Source: Sphaerolaimus hirsutus (Eukaryota; Nematoda; Chromadorea; Monhysterida; Sphaerolaimidae). From it: 64,000 bases of DNA. Positions 1 to 11,591 of this stretch are shown here, one piece after another. Within the stretch, counting starts at the first letter, position 1. Each line of letters starts with the position of its first letter. The notes beneath the pieces are model-generated. The model searched no databases, had not been told where the DNA came from, and was given only the letters and a program-made list of their open reading frames with translations. Both the position numbers and the translations under genes were made by a program. Location: assembly GCA_964036195.1 (NCBI GenBank), contig OZ038456.1:7626001-7690000 (forward strand), read 5' to 3'.

Positions 1-519
1 CACTGCATGACATTTTACAGATGTCCCCACACACTCCAGTACTCCTTCTACTGAAAATGCAAACCATTATTATCAATAATTGTTACTTTACACTTGCTAC
101 CTATTGCATGCAACTACCTACTGCATGTAAGTTCTGCAAAGTAATGGAAAGATTTGTCACCCGTTTTTCATGTTTAGGTGTAATTATAAAGTTTTTCTGG
201 CCTTGCATGCAAGATTCTGATTTTTTATTAAAATTTCTGTACATTTTTGTAAAATTTTTGTAAAATGGTTCCATTTTATTATTTTATTATGATTTTGGAA
301 TAAAATAAAATAAAATAAAATGAAACAAGAATAAAATACAAATAAAATACATTTTTATACAATTTTTATACAATTTGTATACAAATGATTTTTATAAAAC
401 CAACCCTGCTCATATACGCTTATTTGTGTAGAGATGTTGGCTTATATGTCCAGTGATACCATATTTGGTCACGTTTATTACCGGTTTGGGTATGTAAATG
501 CGTGTTATTTACTAAGAAT
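1..519. other. AT-rich sequence without a gene
   Basis: No exon-like open frame with splice sites is seen on either strand. A short (TAAAA)n run lies at about 299-322, followed by further AT-rich low-complexity sequence. Confidence 0.6.
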
Positions 520-657
520 TTCGGAAAAAGTTCTGGCGAAATAATAACCCCCCCCTCCTCCCCTCGAACAAGCCCCCCTCGAACCCCCCCCCCCCCCCCC
601 TCAAAATTTCTACTCTGAAAAAATAAACCCCCTGGTAATATTTAGAGGAAATACGGA
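520..657. mobile_element. Fragment of CCGTATTT-family TA element
   Basis: The segment has the C-run / TCGAA modules of the family and ends in GAGGAAATACGG, the characteristic right terminus. The left end is missing, so this is a truncated copy. Confidence 0.6.
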
Positions 658-1016
658 AATTGTGTATAATCACCGTCATTCTGACACAGTGAATCCCGAA
701 AAATCCCGGGTTACCCGAAAAATCGGAAATTTCATACAGTGTCGAATTTTTATGTAAAACGTCAAATTTTCTTTCATTTTTTCGGCGGTTTGTTTGACAT
801 TTGTTCAAGACATTTTACATGACTTTTCACACTTTGCGTGACATTTTGTCCTTGCAAAGTGTGAAAATTCCCCAGAGTGAATGAGTGAATATTGTCAGAA
901 AATTATAATACTAAATACCTATCACAAATGCAAAGTGCTTCCAATAATGGAAATTTTGGTAACTAAGCGGCAAAACACGTTAAACTCAATTGATGCAGAA
1001 CATAAATGCCCCCGCA

Positions 1017-1192
1017 TAGTGTTGTGAAAAGCGCCAGCCAGAACTTTGGCACCAAGCGCCAAAAGCGCCATGGCGCTTTTCTGACCCCTAACGCCAAGCG
1101 CCAATGGCACAGGAGAAAAATGGCGCCTAGCGCCAGTAGCGCCATAGCGCTTTTTGCTTTGGCGCTAACGCCATGGAGCTTTTACAGCACTA
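1017..1192. mobile_element. hAT-type MITE with GCGCCATGGCGC core
   Basis: The terminal inverted repeats are TAGTGTTGTGAAAAGCGCC and the complement of GGAGCTTTTACAGCACTA. The 8-bp sequence CCCCCGCA flanks it on both sides (1009-1016 and 1193-1200), a hAT-length target duplication. The interior is made of permuted GCGCCATGGCGC-like words. It is non-autonomous. Confidence 0.8.
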
Positions 1193-1614
1193 CCCCCGCA
1201 TTTATTGGCCCATTATTTACCTAATCATAATTAATTGGAATTGGGCACAATAGGATGTCATCTGATCAAAATCTCTATGACAACGGGTAATGAAAAGTAA
1301 TGATGGCAAAATCTTTCAATGGCTCTGCACACACTACCTAGGTATAGGTAATACCTAGTTTTCATCCGAAATTTTGAAAATTCATAAATCGGATTTTAAT
1401 ACGTCTCAGTTTACCAGAATGGGGTGGCCGCTATTTTGGTTTAGTACATCAATTTTAATACAAAAATACAACTAAAAATCCAAAAATAGTATTGAATATC
1501 TGAATTTTATATTTTTTGGCGAAAATATCTAGGATCTTTCTGACTGCGAAATTAAAATGTGAAACTAAAACTCCGAAAAAATCTATAGTTCGAAGAAAAA
1601 AAAAATTGAATTTC
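1193..1614. other. AT-rich sequence without a gene
   Basis: No gene or convincing repeat boundary is visible. Confidence 0.5.
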
Positions 1615-2086
1615 TTTTTGCCATCGTTAAGGACTAGTGACACGTGTGATGTATATTGAATTCAAACAGTGGAGTGGAGTACTTTATTTTTCATGGTTCA
1701 ATTTGCATCCGCTGAATTTTAATTTGACTGTCAAACAGGGGATNNNNNNNNNNNNNNNNNNNNNNNNNNNNNNNNNNNNNNNNNNNNNNNNNNNNNNNNN
1801 NNNNNNNNNNNNNNNNNNNNNNNNNNNNNNNNNNNNNNNNNNNNNNNNNNNNNNNNNNNNNNNNNNNNNNNNNNNNNNNNNNNNNNNNNNNNNNNNNNNN
1901 NNNNNNNNNNNNNNNNNNNNNNNNNNNNNNNNNNNNNNNNNNNAAACAATTTTGAATTTATTTTGCCATCGTTAAGGACTAGTGACACGTGTGATGTTTA
2001 TTGAATTCAAACAGTGGAGTGGAGTACTTTATTTTTCATGGCTCAATTTGCATCCGCTGAATTTTAATTTGACTGTCAAACAGGGA
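1615..2086. repeat. Direct duplication flanking an assembly gap
   Basis: About 125 bp starting at TTTGCCATCGTTAAGGAC (1615-1742) recur nearly unchanged after the gap at 1961-2086. This may be a real tandem duplication or a false duplication at the gap edges. Confidence 0.75.
1744..1943. other. Assembly gap, 200 N
   Basis: Exactly 200 N. The identical length of the second gap suggests a fixed placeholder rather than a measured size. Confidence 0.99.
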
Positions 2087-2089
2087 TTT

Positions 2090-2517
2090 CCGTATTTCCT
2101 CGAAATACCCCCAGGGGTGATTGTTTCTGAGTGAGAATTTTTTTTTTGGGGGGGGTTAATGAGGGGGCTATTTCGAGGGGGGGGGCTTATTGTTTCGCCA
2201 GAAATTTTTGAACTCCAGTACTAATTTGTTGTTTGTAATGTACGGAGACGTAGAAAAATGCAACGATAATCACATGTAAAAGAGTCTAGAGTTACACAAA
2301 ATTTAGGTATGTAGATGGTATAAAACAGGCTCTAACATAACACAGTCATTGTTGTTAATGTGTTCTGCATTGTCTGGATCACAAACTGTAGCTTTTGTCA
2401 TTTACGTTTTCTTTACACTCAAAGGGGGATATTTCGAGGGGGATGGTGGCTACTAAAATTCATAGTGTGCATTTGTAGGGCGTATTTCGAGGGGGGGGGT
2501 ATTTCGAGGAATTACGG
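2090..2517. mobile_element. CCGTATTT-family TA element (subfamily A)
   Basis: It starts CCGTATTTCCTCGAAATACC and ends GAGGAATTACGG. The interior holds G-run / TATTTCGAGG modules and the conserved core around ACACAGTCATTG and GTGTTCTGCATTG. There is no open frame, so it is non-autonomous. Confidence 0.85.
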
Positions 2518-3588
2518 TAGTTAACACCGCATCTAACGGTATTATTTTTTGGTATAAATATGTTAGCACCGACAAGAATTTGATCTTTATTCAGATATAT
2601 TATTGAGTCTAGAGTAACGCAGATAACTTTATTTTACGTTCAAACTGAGACTTCAGAAGTAGAATATGTAACAAAAATAATTCTTTGAGAACAATCCACG
2701 AAGAGTATCTTAGATTATGAGATCATCACAAAAAACTTGAAACTTGAAACAACATTATTTTAATTTATATATCTTTCACACTGGCTCATATAAAAATATT
2801 GGATTGCACGTTTCATTTATGATCACAGTGATATTTGACGTATACTCGGGGATAACACAGTTACATGCGCACATCATGTCTTACGCAGCGACAAGCCATC
2901 AAAGAACTTTATGTACCCAATTAGATACGAAAAATACAGATAGCAAAGATTTAGAAAAAACCCCCACATTTTTCGTGCACAAAATGGTTTTTTAATCTTA
3001 TTCACATTGTAACAACTGTGATTTTTCAATGACGAAGTCATGATCGAGTGTTTTTTTCAGAAAATGTATAGCGTGCGGTCGCCGAGTACTTATAAATATG
3101 GTAAAGATTCAAAAACAGACATTAATGAATTTTTAGAGCTATAAATAAATGCATACAAATTACTGTTATAAATAAATACAAATGAACCATGAACCCCAAA
3201 AAACAGAAATAAAAAGCCTAATTTTTGAGAAGCAGACAAATCCTCCCTGATTAATGATGAAAAAGCAAAATGTCTGACCACAAATGGACCACAATCATTG
3301 GAGGCAAAAGGCCCTGTAAATGTCAAATGTCATGTCATGTAAAATGCTTTCGAAAATAGTAAAATGTCATGCAAAGTGTCTAAAGTCATGTAAAATATGC
3401 CCTGGAAAATAGCAAAAAAAAATTATCTGTGTTTACCTAGTGTTTCTTTACCATTTTGCAGAGAAAATTTCACATGAATTTTGACATTTTACAGGGGCAT
3501 TTAAATACAAGGTCAGGGCGTGGCCCCTGCCCAATTTTTTTTTTGCTTTTATCATCACCTTTCCCAGCAATTTGTCTGCTAAACTGAT
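2518..3588. other. Sequence 3' of globin gene with element relics
   Basis: A degenerate copy of the TACTCGGCGG inverted-repeat family lies at about 2846-3093. A CCCTGTAAAATG-type foldback lies at about 3305-3510. No gene is seen. No AATAAA is obvious directly downstream of the globin stop codon. Confidence 0.5.
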
Positions 3589-6500
3589 TCACTTCATCTC
3601 ATTCAAATAAGTCTTCACTTCTTTCGTGAATTCCTTGTCCAAATGCACCCAGGCAGCCTTCTCAGCTGGACTAACGTTGCCCAAATGACCTTCCAGAAAC
3701 TGAAAAGCGTAGACATTTGCAGGTGATAATGAGCTGACAATGTCAAATGCTTATCCAAAATACGTTTTCTGTACTTGACTAGTTTTAAAAAGTATACATA
3801 AAGGTGAATATAGTTACTTTTTATCGAAGAAATCAGAGTTGTTAAAAGGTACGTACGTTTACTCGAAAAATACGCGTACGCGAGTACGCGGTAAATACAT
3901 TTACATATAACTTTTCAAAAAAAATACCGTATGCACTTGTACGCGTACACTTTTAAAGCGTACACGTACGGAAAATGTATTTATGAAAGTTCAATGTGGG
4001 GACATATTTATAAAGTAACTACACTGCTATGTATTTACAGAAGTGGTTCCATCGAATATTTTAGATATGCGGGGGGGGGCGCCTTTAAAAATTTCAAAAT
4101 TCACAACCAAATCGAAATGGTTGTGGAGACAATGGATGTGGTAAACGAGTCGGGAGAACGATGATTTTTATCTCCTAGAAAAAAGAGACCTTGAAAACTA
4201 TATAATCTGTCATTTGCTGTTAGGAAAACATACGTTCTGCTGTACACGTATGAAAAAGTTCCCACTTTTACACATTCTATAAAGAAAAGTAGTCGTTTCT
4301 TCACTCACAATAAAGTACCCACATTTACGCGTACGTACGAGTAAAAAAAAAGTATTTTACATTTTCTATACTTTTAAAAAAGTTCAGTAATTCTAACAAC
4401 TCTGGAAGAAATGTAAACATATGTACCATATGCCCTTGAAATATCTCCCGGGTGTTTATTTTTTTCATAGTGGTAATTTTGTGGGGGCGCGATCAAACAA
4501 AGGGGTTTACTATTTCACCAGAGTGTTCTTTTTGTTGGTAACTTAGGTAAACATTTTAAAATGCTACAATAACCGCCATGTATAAGAGTATATTGACTTA
4601 TAGTCTCTCCCAGTATGTTGATGGCACAAACCCTGTCCTGATGGTGCTGTGCATAATAGTCTACTGCCAGAATGAGATGTCTGTCAACTGCAGTTGATGG
4701 GGATTAAGAATAAGTCATTCTAGTAAACTCAAATGCCTTCAATGCCGATTTATGAGTTTACCAACATCTCGCAGTAAACTAGTGTGCGCACACGCTATGT
4801 AACACAGTCATTGTTTTTAACGTGTGTTCTGCATTACCCGGATCATAAACCACAGCTTTTGTCATCTACATTCTCTTTACACTCTTTTTAGGGGGGAGGG
4901 GGTATTTCGAGGGAGGGGGTTATTGATTCATAGTGGCCATGTTGAGGGGAATTTCGTGGAAATACAGTACTCAAGTATACATATTTATGAGTATACTCGG
5001 CGGACCGCAAAGTATGCACCCAAAATTATTTATGTCTTGGTCGATAACGCTCGAGCTGGATACTTATGTATGCACTTTCACAAAAAGCAAGATGAGGAAT
5101 GTTTTTCCCGTCATGTTTTTTATTCTTTTTTTACTTGAATTTTCGTTTAATGATGACGTCATGATGGAGTGTTTCCGCCAGAAGAATGCATAGCATGCGG
5201 TCCGCCGAGTATAAAAACAAATACATGTTTAAAACACCTATCCTCTACACTATACAGAGTCCTAACTTCACCCCAGGGGACAGATTTAATACTCCCTACA
5301 GATTTGTAGGGTAGGGCGTACGCCCGATAGATTTTTTAACGTTCAGCCGCATCGACGCACAAGCACCGAGGGCAAGCCGGTTAGTAAAATATACGAAACC
5401 ATCCCTTAAGGTCGCCGATATTGCAATATGACGTATATCGCTTCGATTTTGGCCCAGAAATCACTATTTCGTCATTTCTTGGCCGTCTGCCAATTCGCTT
5501 TTTATTTTATTTTGTTGGGCGGGTTACTCGCATAAGTCGCGCTTTTGTACGCTCGTGCATGCATTTCTTTCTTGTCGCTGCCCTCATGGTTTCGGTTGCA
5601 GACAGTGAACACTAAAAAAGTGACCACCTGACTACACAAAAGCGCGACTTATGCGAGTAACCCGCCCGACAAAATAAAAAAAAGCGAATTGGGAGACGGC
5701 CAAGAAATGACGAAATAGTGATTTCTGGGCCAAACTCGAAGCGATATACGTCATATTGCAATATCGGCGACCTTAATGGATGGTTTCGTATATTTTACAA
5801 ACCACCTTGCTCGCGGTGCATGTGCGTTGATGCGGCTGAACTTTAAAAAATCTACATGGCGTACGCCCTACCCTACAAATTTGTAGGGAGACTTAAATCT
5901 GGCCCCAGACCCCACCCCCCAAAAAAGAGCTCACCTTAACCCAGGCGGGCCAAAAGGCCTCCCAATGGGCGGGCTGCATGTGGAACGGCTTATGTTTGTT
6001 GACCATTTCCCTGGCGTAGGCGCGCATCAGCGAGGGCTGGTGCATCGCCGCCACGCTCAGGTGCACCGCCAGAAGTAGACGCAGCCCCTGGGCGGTTATT
6101 GGGACGGTTATGGTAGTGTGACTTGAGACTGAGAGCCTGTTGTGTTGTATGGTAGTGGTGTTGATTTGGTGAACTCGTGAAAATGTGGTTTGGAGTGCAT
6201 TTCCTCGAATTACCCCCCGGGGGTTTATTTTTTCAGAGTGAAAATTTTGAGAGAAAAACGTGAAAAATGCAACAATAACCACCATTTATAAGTTTTTACA
6301 GCCTCATATTAGGATGTAGACGGTATAATAAACGATGTTCTAACGTAACACAGTATGTGTTTTGAACGTCTGTTATGCATTTCCCGGACCACAAATTCAA
6401 AGTGCCCATTTTGATGGGGGGTATTTCGAGGAAATACGGTAGTTTGGACACCTTTGGGTTTACCTGGTGCCGTTTCGGCAAATTGAGAAGTGGGAAGGCA

Positions 6501-9500
6501 AAATGGGAAAAGTGAAGTGAAATGGCAGGTAGATTAGCAAAAGCGAAGTGAATTGAGAAGTAAAATAGCAAAAGCGAAAAGAAATTACCTACTTCTCATT
6601 TTTATTTATTTTTACTTCGCTTTTGCCAATTCACTTCGCATTTGCCGTTTTACTTCTCACTTCTCAATTTGCGGAACTGACCCCAGAATGAATTATCTTT
6701 GAATGAATGAGCAGTTGACAGACTTGGGGAATCAACCCCTGGTCAATTAAAATAAAACATCCAGACTCCCTGAAGAATTGGGGACAATTTCAAACGTTCC
6801 CGTTTGCACAAGTGTATTGCGCACTGCCATTAACGATGCCCAAAAAAGATTCGAAAATTCGAAAAAGTTATCGAATTTTCGAATTTTTTAGGACCTTTTG
6901 AATTTTTAATCACGCAGTGAAAAAAAATCGATTTTTTTCAAAAGATTCAAAAATTCGAAAACTTTTTCGAATTTTCGAATTTTGTTGGTGATTTTTGTTT
7001 AAAATGAGTAAAAATGCAGAGCCTTAACTAAAATATCATATTCACATGTATTTTTTGTAGCAGCAAAAGCAAAATATTTATGCGGTAACAGCGGTAAGGC
7101 TGTAAAACGTTCAAAAAGTCTGACCAAAAATACGAAAATATAATAATTTGATGCAAAAAATTCGAAAAGTAACAAAAAGATTCGAAAATTCGAAAAGTAA
7201 TAAAAAAGATTTGAAAATTTGAAAATTCAAAAACTAAATTCGAAAATTCAAAAACTATTTCCGGAAAAAATTTGAAAAGTCATTTTAGAAAAAATACTTA
7301 AAAATTTAAATACTTTTTTCGAGAGGGTTTGCCATTGTTAACTGCCATAGGTGTTCACTGTGTAAAATTCAGTGTAAACATTGTGAACGAAAGTGTGGAT
7401 AAAAATTGCACCTGACTGATAAAAAAACAACTTTGGAAAAGTTTGCTCCCAGGCTCCCAGTGCTACCTCTTGTTACTCGCTGTTATTGTCTTGTCGCTGA
7501 AATAACGGCTTTACGCACACCAGTTGACAATTGACATCGGTTGTCAACTGGGTCGAGTGGTTTCCATTCGGATTTTAGTGGCGCTAGTGATGGAATGGCG
7601 CCATGGCGCTGGCATCATTTGAGAGCGCCAGAGGACGCCGCGCCATGGCACACTTTTTCTTTTGCGCCATTGACGCCTGGCGTCCACTTGGTAAATTGCG
7701 CCCGGCGCCGCCTCCTAAACGAGCGCCAAAATGGCGCCAGCAGGGTCTCAAGGCGATTATTGCAAAAAAAAGTACCGTTTTTCCTCGTAATACCCCCGGG
7801 GGGTTTATTTTTTCAAAGTGAGAATTTTGAGGGGGGTTAAACGAGGGGGGGGGGTATTTCGAGGGGGGGGGGGGTTATTATTTCGCCAGAAATTTTTTGA
7901 AAACCAAGTACTAAATTGTCGTCTGAAACGTACGCAGACATCGAAAATGCAACAAAAATCGCCATTTATAAGACTCTAAAGACTTGTATAAGTGTGTAGA
8001 CGTATAATCACTGTTCTCACATAACAGAGTCATCGTTTTTAACGTGTGTTCTGCATTACCCAGATGACAAACCGCAGCCTTTGTCATTTACGTTCACTAT
8101 ACACTAAATTTGGGGGGGGGGGGGTATTTCGAGGGGGGGTTTATAAGGATATTTTTTCCATTGATCCATGGAAGTTGACAAAAATTGAATTTCGACGATT
8201 TGAATCCACTGATTTATCAGTTTGCACGTTCAACGTTACATCATTTTCAGCTTCTGATTTTTTTCCGATTCAGCAGATGAACCATTCAACGAGTTATAAT
8301 CACCCACTTGCGCCACTTAATCATTTTATCGGCGAAAATCGGTTTTCGACAGATACCGTATTTCCTCAAAATACCCCCCCCCCCTCGAAATACCCCCCCC
8401 CCCCCCCTCGAAATACCCCCCTCAAAATGGACACTATGAACTTATAAGGTAAATACTCATACATTACACAGCGACAGGCAGAAAATTGAGGGTATTGACA
8501 TAGGTTTGCCTATACGGGAGGTATCCAGAGAAAAGACCTTCTGAGTGGCAATTGTGCGCTTGCGTGCAAATTTTTTCACAAAACTTTGGAAATTTGTAGT
8601 GAAAGTGACATTTTCCTGAACTTTTCTTGTCTCACCCCAGGAAGGGGGGCCCCCGCCCCCCCTGGATACAACCCTGCAGATACTGGTTCTTCAACCAATG
8701 TTTTCACACACACTCTAATGCCAACGGTTGATTTTAATATCAAGCAAAAATATAACATTTTGTCACACATGTTCGCTTTCTTGATGTTGCCACAAACAAA
8801 AATGAAGCCAGCCTGGGGATGGAAAACAACACCTTTGAATGACCTGATTTTTTAATGGCAGAGATTTTTCCAGTTATACCTATTTTAATGGGAGTGTTTG
8901 TTTACAGAGGCTGGTGACCCTGTAAAATGCCATGTAAACTGTCATGCAAAGTGTCAAGAGAAGGTGACAAGACACATACTGCCTAGACATTGTTTTATTC
9001 ATATTCATTCATTCATTCCAATCCAAAAGTGAAGTTTAATCAACTACGTTACATCTTTTTGTGTCAGTGCCAACATTGTGGAATGTATTTGACGTGGTCT
9101 GTGTGTGTTTCATTCTGTAGATTTGTATAGCAACTTGAGTTGAGAAACTTGACTTTAGACATCATTGAATAGATATGACAAGCAATTACCGTATTTCCTC
9201 GAAATACCCCCCCCCCCCTCGAAATAAACCCCCCAAAATGGGCACTATGAATTTGTGGTCCTGGAAATGCATAACAGACAAATGCAAATGTTAGAACATC
9301 GTTTATACCGTCTACATCCTTATATAAGGCTGTAAAAACTTAAAAATGGTGGTTTTTGTTGCATTTTTCACGTTTTTCTCTCAAAATTTCCACTCTGAAC
9401 AAATAAACCTCCCGGGGGTAATTCGAGGAAATACGGTATGTGAAATTGCGTGCAAATACCTAGTGCAAAGGTACTAAAAAATTCTGGCTACCGTATTTCT

Positions 9501-10175
9501 TCTAATAGAAGAGCAAAATGTATTGCAAAATATGTTTAAAAGTCATATAAAATTAATGTTTTTGATATGATTCAATGGGAAACCCCGACTCGAAATTTTC
9601 TGAATTTTCGAGTCGAGTCGGGCAAAAACCTCGAGTCTCGAGTCTGGGCCATATTTTTCCGATCGAGTCAGTCGAGTCGAGTCGGCACCCTATTTTACCC
9701 TCGAGTCACGGGTCGAGTCGAGTCGAGTTCGAGTCCTAGTTACACGCCAACACCATACTTATGCACGCACATTCACAAAAAGATGGTTTGAAAAGGAAAA
9801 AGTGGAGTCGATTAGAACCAACACGTTTCACGCTTGAAATCATTTTTCTTTTTGAGAACACTTTTGATCTTATAACGAATGACGTAATAATTGGGTGGTT
9901 TTTCACAAAAATACATATAACACCATCAGCAGCCCTAGGAAAAGTTCAACAAAATGAAACTAGGAAAAAAGCGCCACAGAAAAGGCTGCCTGGCACCATG
10001 AAGCAGCATTTTTGGTGCCATCAGATGGCGCCAGCGCCATGGCGCCATTCCATCGCTACTTTAACAAAATATGCACACCTGTTTTTTGAAGCGATCATTC
10101 TGTGGCACATCGTTCGGTTTCACATTTTCGCTGCCTTTGAAAAACTTCTGCAACTCTGGCGCCGCGGTGAACAAG
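3589..10175 (-). CDS. Globin gene (5' exon not found)
   Basis: Three exons splice in phase. Exon a is 10175-10079, 97 bp, entering in phase 2 and opening with LFTAAPELQKFFKG, the B-C-D helix region. Exon b is 6087-5935, 51 codons, with the E and F helices and G-helix start. Exon c is 3699-3589, 36 codons plus TGA, with the end of G and the H helix. Acceptors TTTCAG, CGCCCAG and TTTTCAG and donors GTGTGC and GTGAGC bound them. The F-helix reads MVNKHKPFHMQPAHW. The His, ten residues before the W, fits the proximal F8 histidine that binds haem iron. The distal E7 position (FKKQGLRLL) is Gln instead of the common His. The phase-2 entry matches the ancient B12.2 globin intron; the other two introns (E helix and late G helix) are unusual. 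About 120 residues are visible. The first exon (A-B helices) must lie upstream, beyond or displaced by the retrotransposon. Globin family is firm; the subtype is unknown. Confidence 0.85.
3834..4404. mobile_element. hAT-type MITE, CAGAGTTG termini
   Basis: The ends are CAGAGTTGTTAAAAGG and CTAACAACTCTG. The 8-bp duplication GAAGAAAT lies at 3826-3833 and 4405-4412. The interior is rich in alternating CGTACGCGTACG. It lies in the last globin intron and is the uninterrupted paralogue of the copy at 24851-25897. Confidence 0.9.
4430..4975. repeat. Broken CCGTATTT-element pieces around a small palindrome
   Basis: Internal sequence of the TA family is seen at about 4432-4545 and 4795-4960. Between them is a palindrome-like unit (about 4668-4735, CAGAATGAG ... 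GTCATTCTAG) that recurs at 22373-22465 and 24069-24150. Confidence 0.55.
4992..5214. mobile_element. TIR element, TACTCGGCGGACCGC termini
   Basis: The ends TATACTCGGCGGACCGCAAA and TGCGGTCCGCCGAGTATA are inverted copies, with TA at both edges. Relatives, mostly decayed, are at about 2846-3093, 21490-21550 and 58594-58900. Confidence 0.8.
5277..5904. repeat. Large foldback (inverted repeat, ~280-bp arms)
   Basis: The left arm from CAGATTTAATACTCCCTAC to about 5555 returns as its reverse complement from about 5633 to CTTAAATCTGG near 5902. The loop is about 80 bp. Arms differ by scattered substitutions and contain CGCGACTTATGCGAGTAACC. The foldback starts about 30 bp downstream of the globin exon b donor. 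No transposase frame is present. Confidence 0.85.
6198..6439. mobile_element. CCGTATTT-family TA element, left end truncated
   Basis: It begins inside the terminus (TTCCTCGAATTACCCC) and ends GAGGAAATACGG followed by TA. It lies in a globin intron. Confidence 0.75.
6466..6686. mobile_element. MITE of the GGTGCC ... GGCCCCAG family
   Basis: The left end is GGTGCCGTTTCGGCAAATTG and the right end is CAATTTGCGGAACTGACCCC followed by AG. The interior consists of inverted AAGTGAAATGGCAAAAGCG words. It is the same family as the element that forms protease intron 6 (48308-49351). Here it lies inside a globin intron in an orientation unrelated to splicing. Confidence 0.8.
6831..7340. mobile_element. 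hAT-type MITE rich in AATTCGAAAA
   Basis: The ends are TAACGATGCCCAAAAAAGAT and GGTTTGCCATTGTTA. ACTGCCAT occurs on both sides (8-bp target duplication). The interior is almost entirely TTCGAAAATTCG words. Related stretches occur at about 29305-29520, 30680-30835 and 41720-41880. Confidence 0.8.
7575..7750. repeat. GCGCC-rich MITE relic
   Basis: It contains TAGTGATGGAATGGCGCC and repeated GGCGCCATGGCGC words but lacks a clean second terminus. Confidence 0.6.
7775..8446. mobile_element. CCGTATTT-family TA element with inverted right part
   Basis: The left terminus is at 7775 and the normal interior runs to about 8154. About 200 bp of unrelated sequence follows, and then the right end of the family in reversed orientation (CCGTATTTCCTCAAAATACC at 8356 to GAACTTATAAGG). 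An inversion or a second partial insertion explains this. Confidence 0.65.
8447..9188. other. Intronic sequence, no gene seen
   Basis: This lies in the globin intron between exons a and b. It holds a short G/C-run patch at about 8640-8670 and a CCCTGTAAAATG scrap at 8925-8965. Confidence 0.45.
9189..9436. mobile_element. CCGTATTT-family TA element (short)
   Basis: Both termini are present: CCGTATTTCCTCGAAATACC and GAGGAAATACGG with TA on each side. It lies in a globin intron. Confidence 0.85.
9570..9745. repeat. CGAGT simple-repeat patch
   Basis: Repeated GAGTCGAGTCGAGTC words occur in both orientations, resembling the interior of a decayed MITE like the GATCCC element at 55063-55470. Confidence 0.65.
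9960..10060. repeat. GCGCC-rich MITE relic
   Basis: Words such as GGCGCCAGCGCCATGGCGCC lie just downstream of the globin exon a donor (- strand). Confidence 0.55.
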
Positions 10176-10876
10176 CTGAAAGTGTCGAGTTTGTAATGAT
10201 TTTATGGCTGGGAGATTGCGAAATATTATGGTTGCTGGAAAAATTCAATTTTGGGGCGTCAGATTTTATGCTGTTTTTAGTTAGCACACTGTGTGAGGTG
10301 ACAAATTTCAGACAGATTTTCATATTCATGTATTTAGACTAGAAGTAAATATAATGACCACCTAGTGACAAAATGACACAATTTGAAGGAGCCTTAGCCT
10401 ACGGAATGAGACAACCATATATAAAAAATAACCTCTCATTTTGAAATGTGGTCATGTTTAATGCCTGATTATTATTTTTAAATACCATATTTGCTTGAAT
10501 AATTCAAGTGTCACAGGCTCAAATTTTGGTGAATGTGAAGGTGACAAGCAAACATTGGGACATTGCACTGTCTGTTTTGCACCACAACAATGTACTGTAT
10601 ACCCGCCGGAGCACAAAATTACTTATGTTTTAGTCGATAACTATTTACCGTATTTCCTCGAAATACCCCCCCCCCCCCCCGGGGGTGATTGTTTCTGAGT
10701 GAGAATTTTGAGGGGGGGGGGGGGGTTAAACGAGGCGGGGCTTTTTATTTCGCCAGAAATTTGTTCAACTTCCAGTTCCAGTACTAATTTGTTGTTTGTT
10801 ACGTAGGCAGACGTCGAAAAATGCAGCAATAAGCACCATGTATAAGAGTCTATAGACGTACATATTTATTCAAGTA

Positions 10877-11296
10877 CCGTATTACCTCAAATTATCCCCC
10901 CCCCCTTGAATAAACCCCCTCTCGAAATACCCCCCCCCCCCTAAAATTCGGCTGAGGAAATAACCCCCCCCCCTCGAAATACCCCCCCCTAACATTGAGT
11001 GTAAAGAGAACGTACATGACAAATACCGCAGTTTGTGATCTATACACTGCAGAACACACGTTAAAACTGAAGATTGAGTGACGTTAGGGAAGGGTTTATG
11101 TGAATATATGCCTATAAACACATGTACATCTATGTAATTGTTTGATTTGTATACGTCTGACTATGGGGAATTTCCGAAAATTTCTGGCAAAATAATAGAC
11201 CCCCCCTCGAATAAACCCCCCCCCCTCGAATTATCCCCCCCTCAAATTTTGCTGGCGAAATAATAAACCCCCTGGGGGTATTTCGAGGTAATATGG
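10877..11296. mobile_element. CCGTATTA-type TA element (subfamily B)
   Basis: It starts CCGTATTACCTCAAATTATC and ends TCGAGGTAATATGG, with TA at both edges. It sits inside another family member. Confidence 0.75.
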
Positions 11297-11591
11297 TATG
11301 TAAATAGATGGTAAAAACAGGTTCTCTAACATAACACACACAGCAAAAAATGGGTGTGTGGATGTGCGGTGAAGCGTCGGGAAGTGTCTTCACGCCAACA
11401 CTTCTTGAACGCTTCACCAAGCTGCCAGCGCCTCCACACACATCACAAAAATCTGCGTGAAGGCACTTCACGCTTCTTAATATGGCGCTCCCACGCAAAT
11501 GAATACGCGGGGGAAGCGTGTGGAAGCGCCAGCGCCGTGAAGTGTCTTCCACATGTTTGGATGCGCGTGAAGCGCGTGGTGAAGATAGGTG

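Noticed and set aside
9761-10342. 193-codon plus-strand open frame
   Set aside because: It is antisense to the globin exon at 10079-10175; the minus-strand reading has splice sites and a family match, the plus strand has neither.
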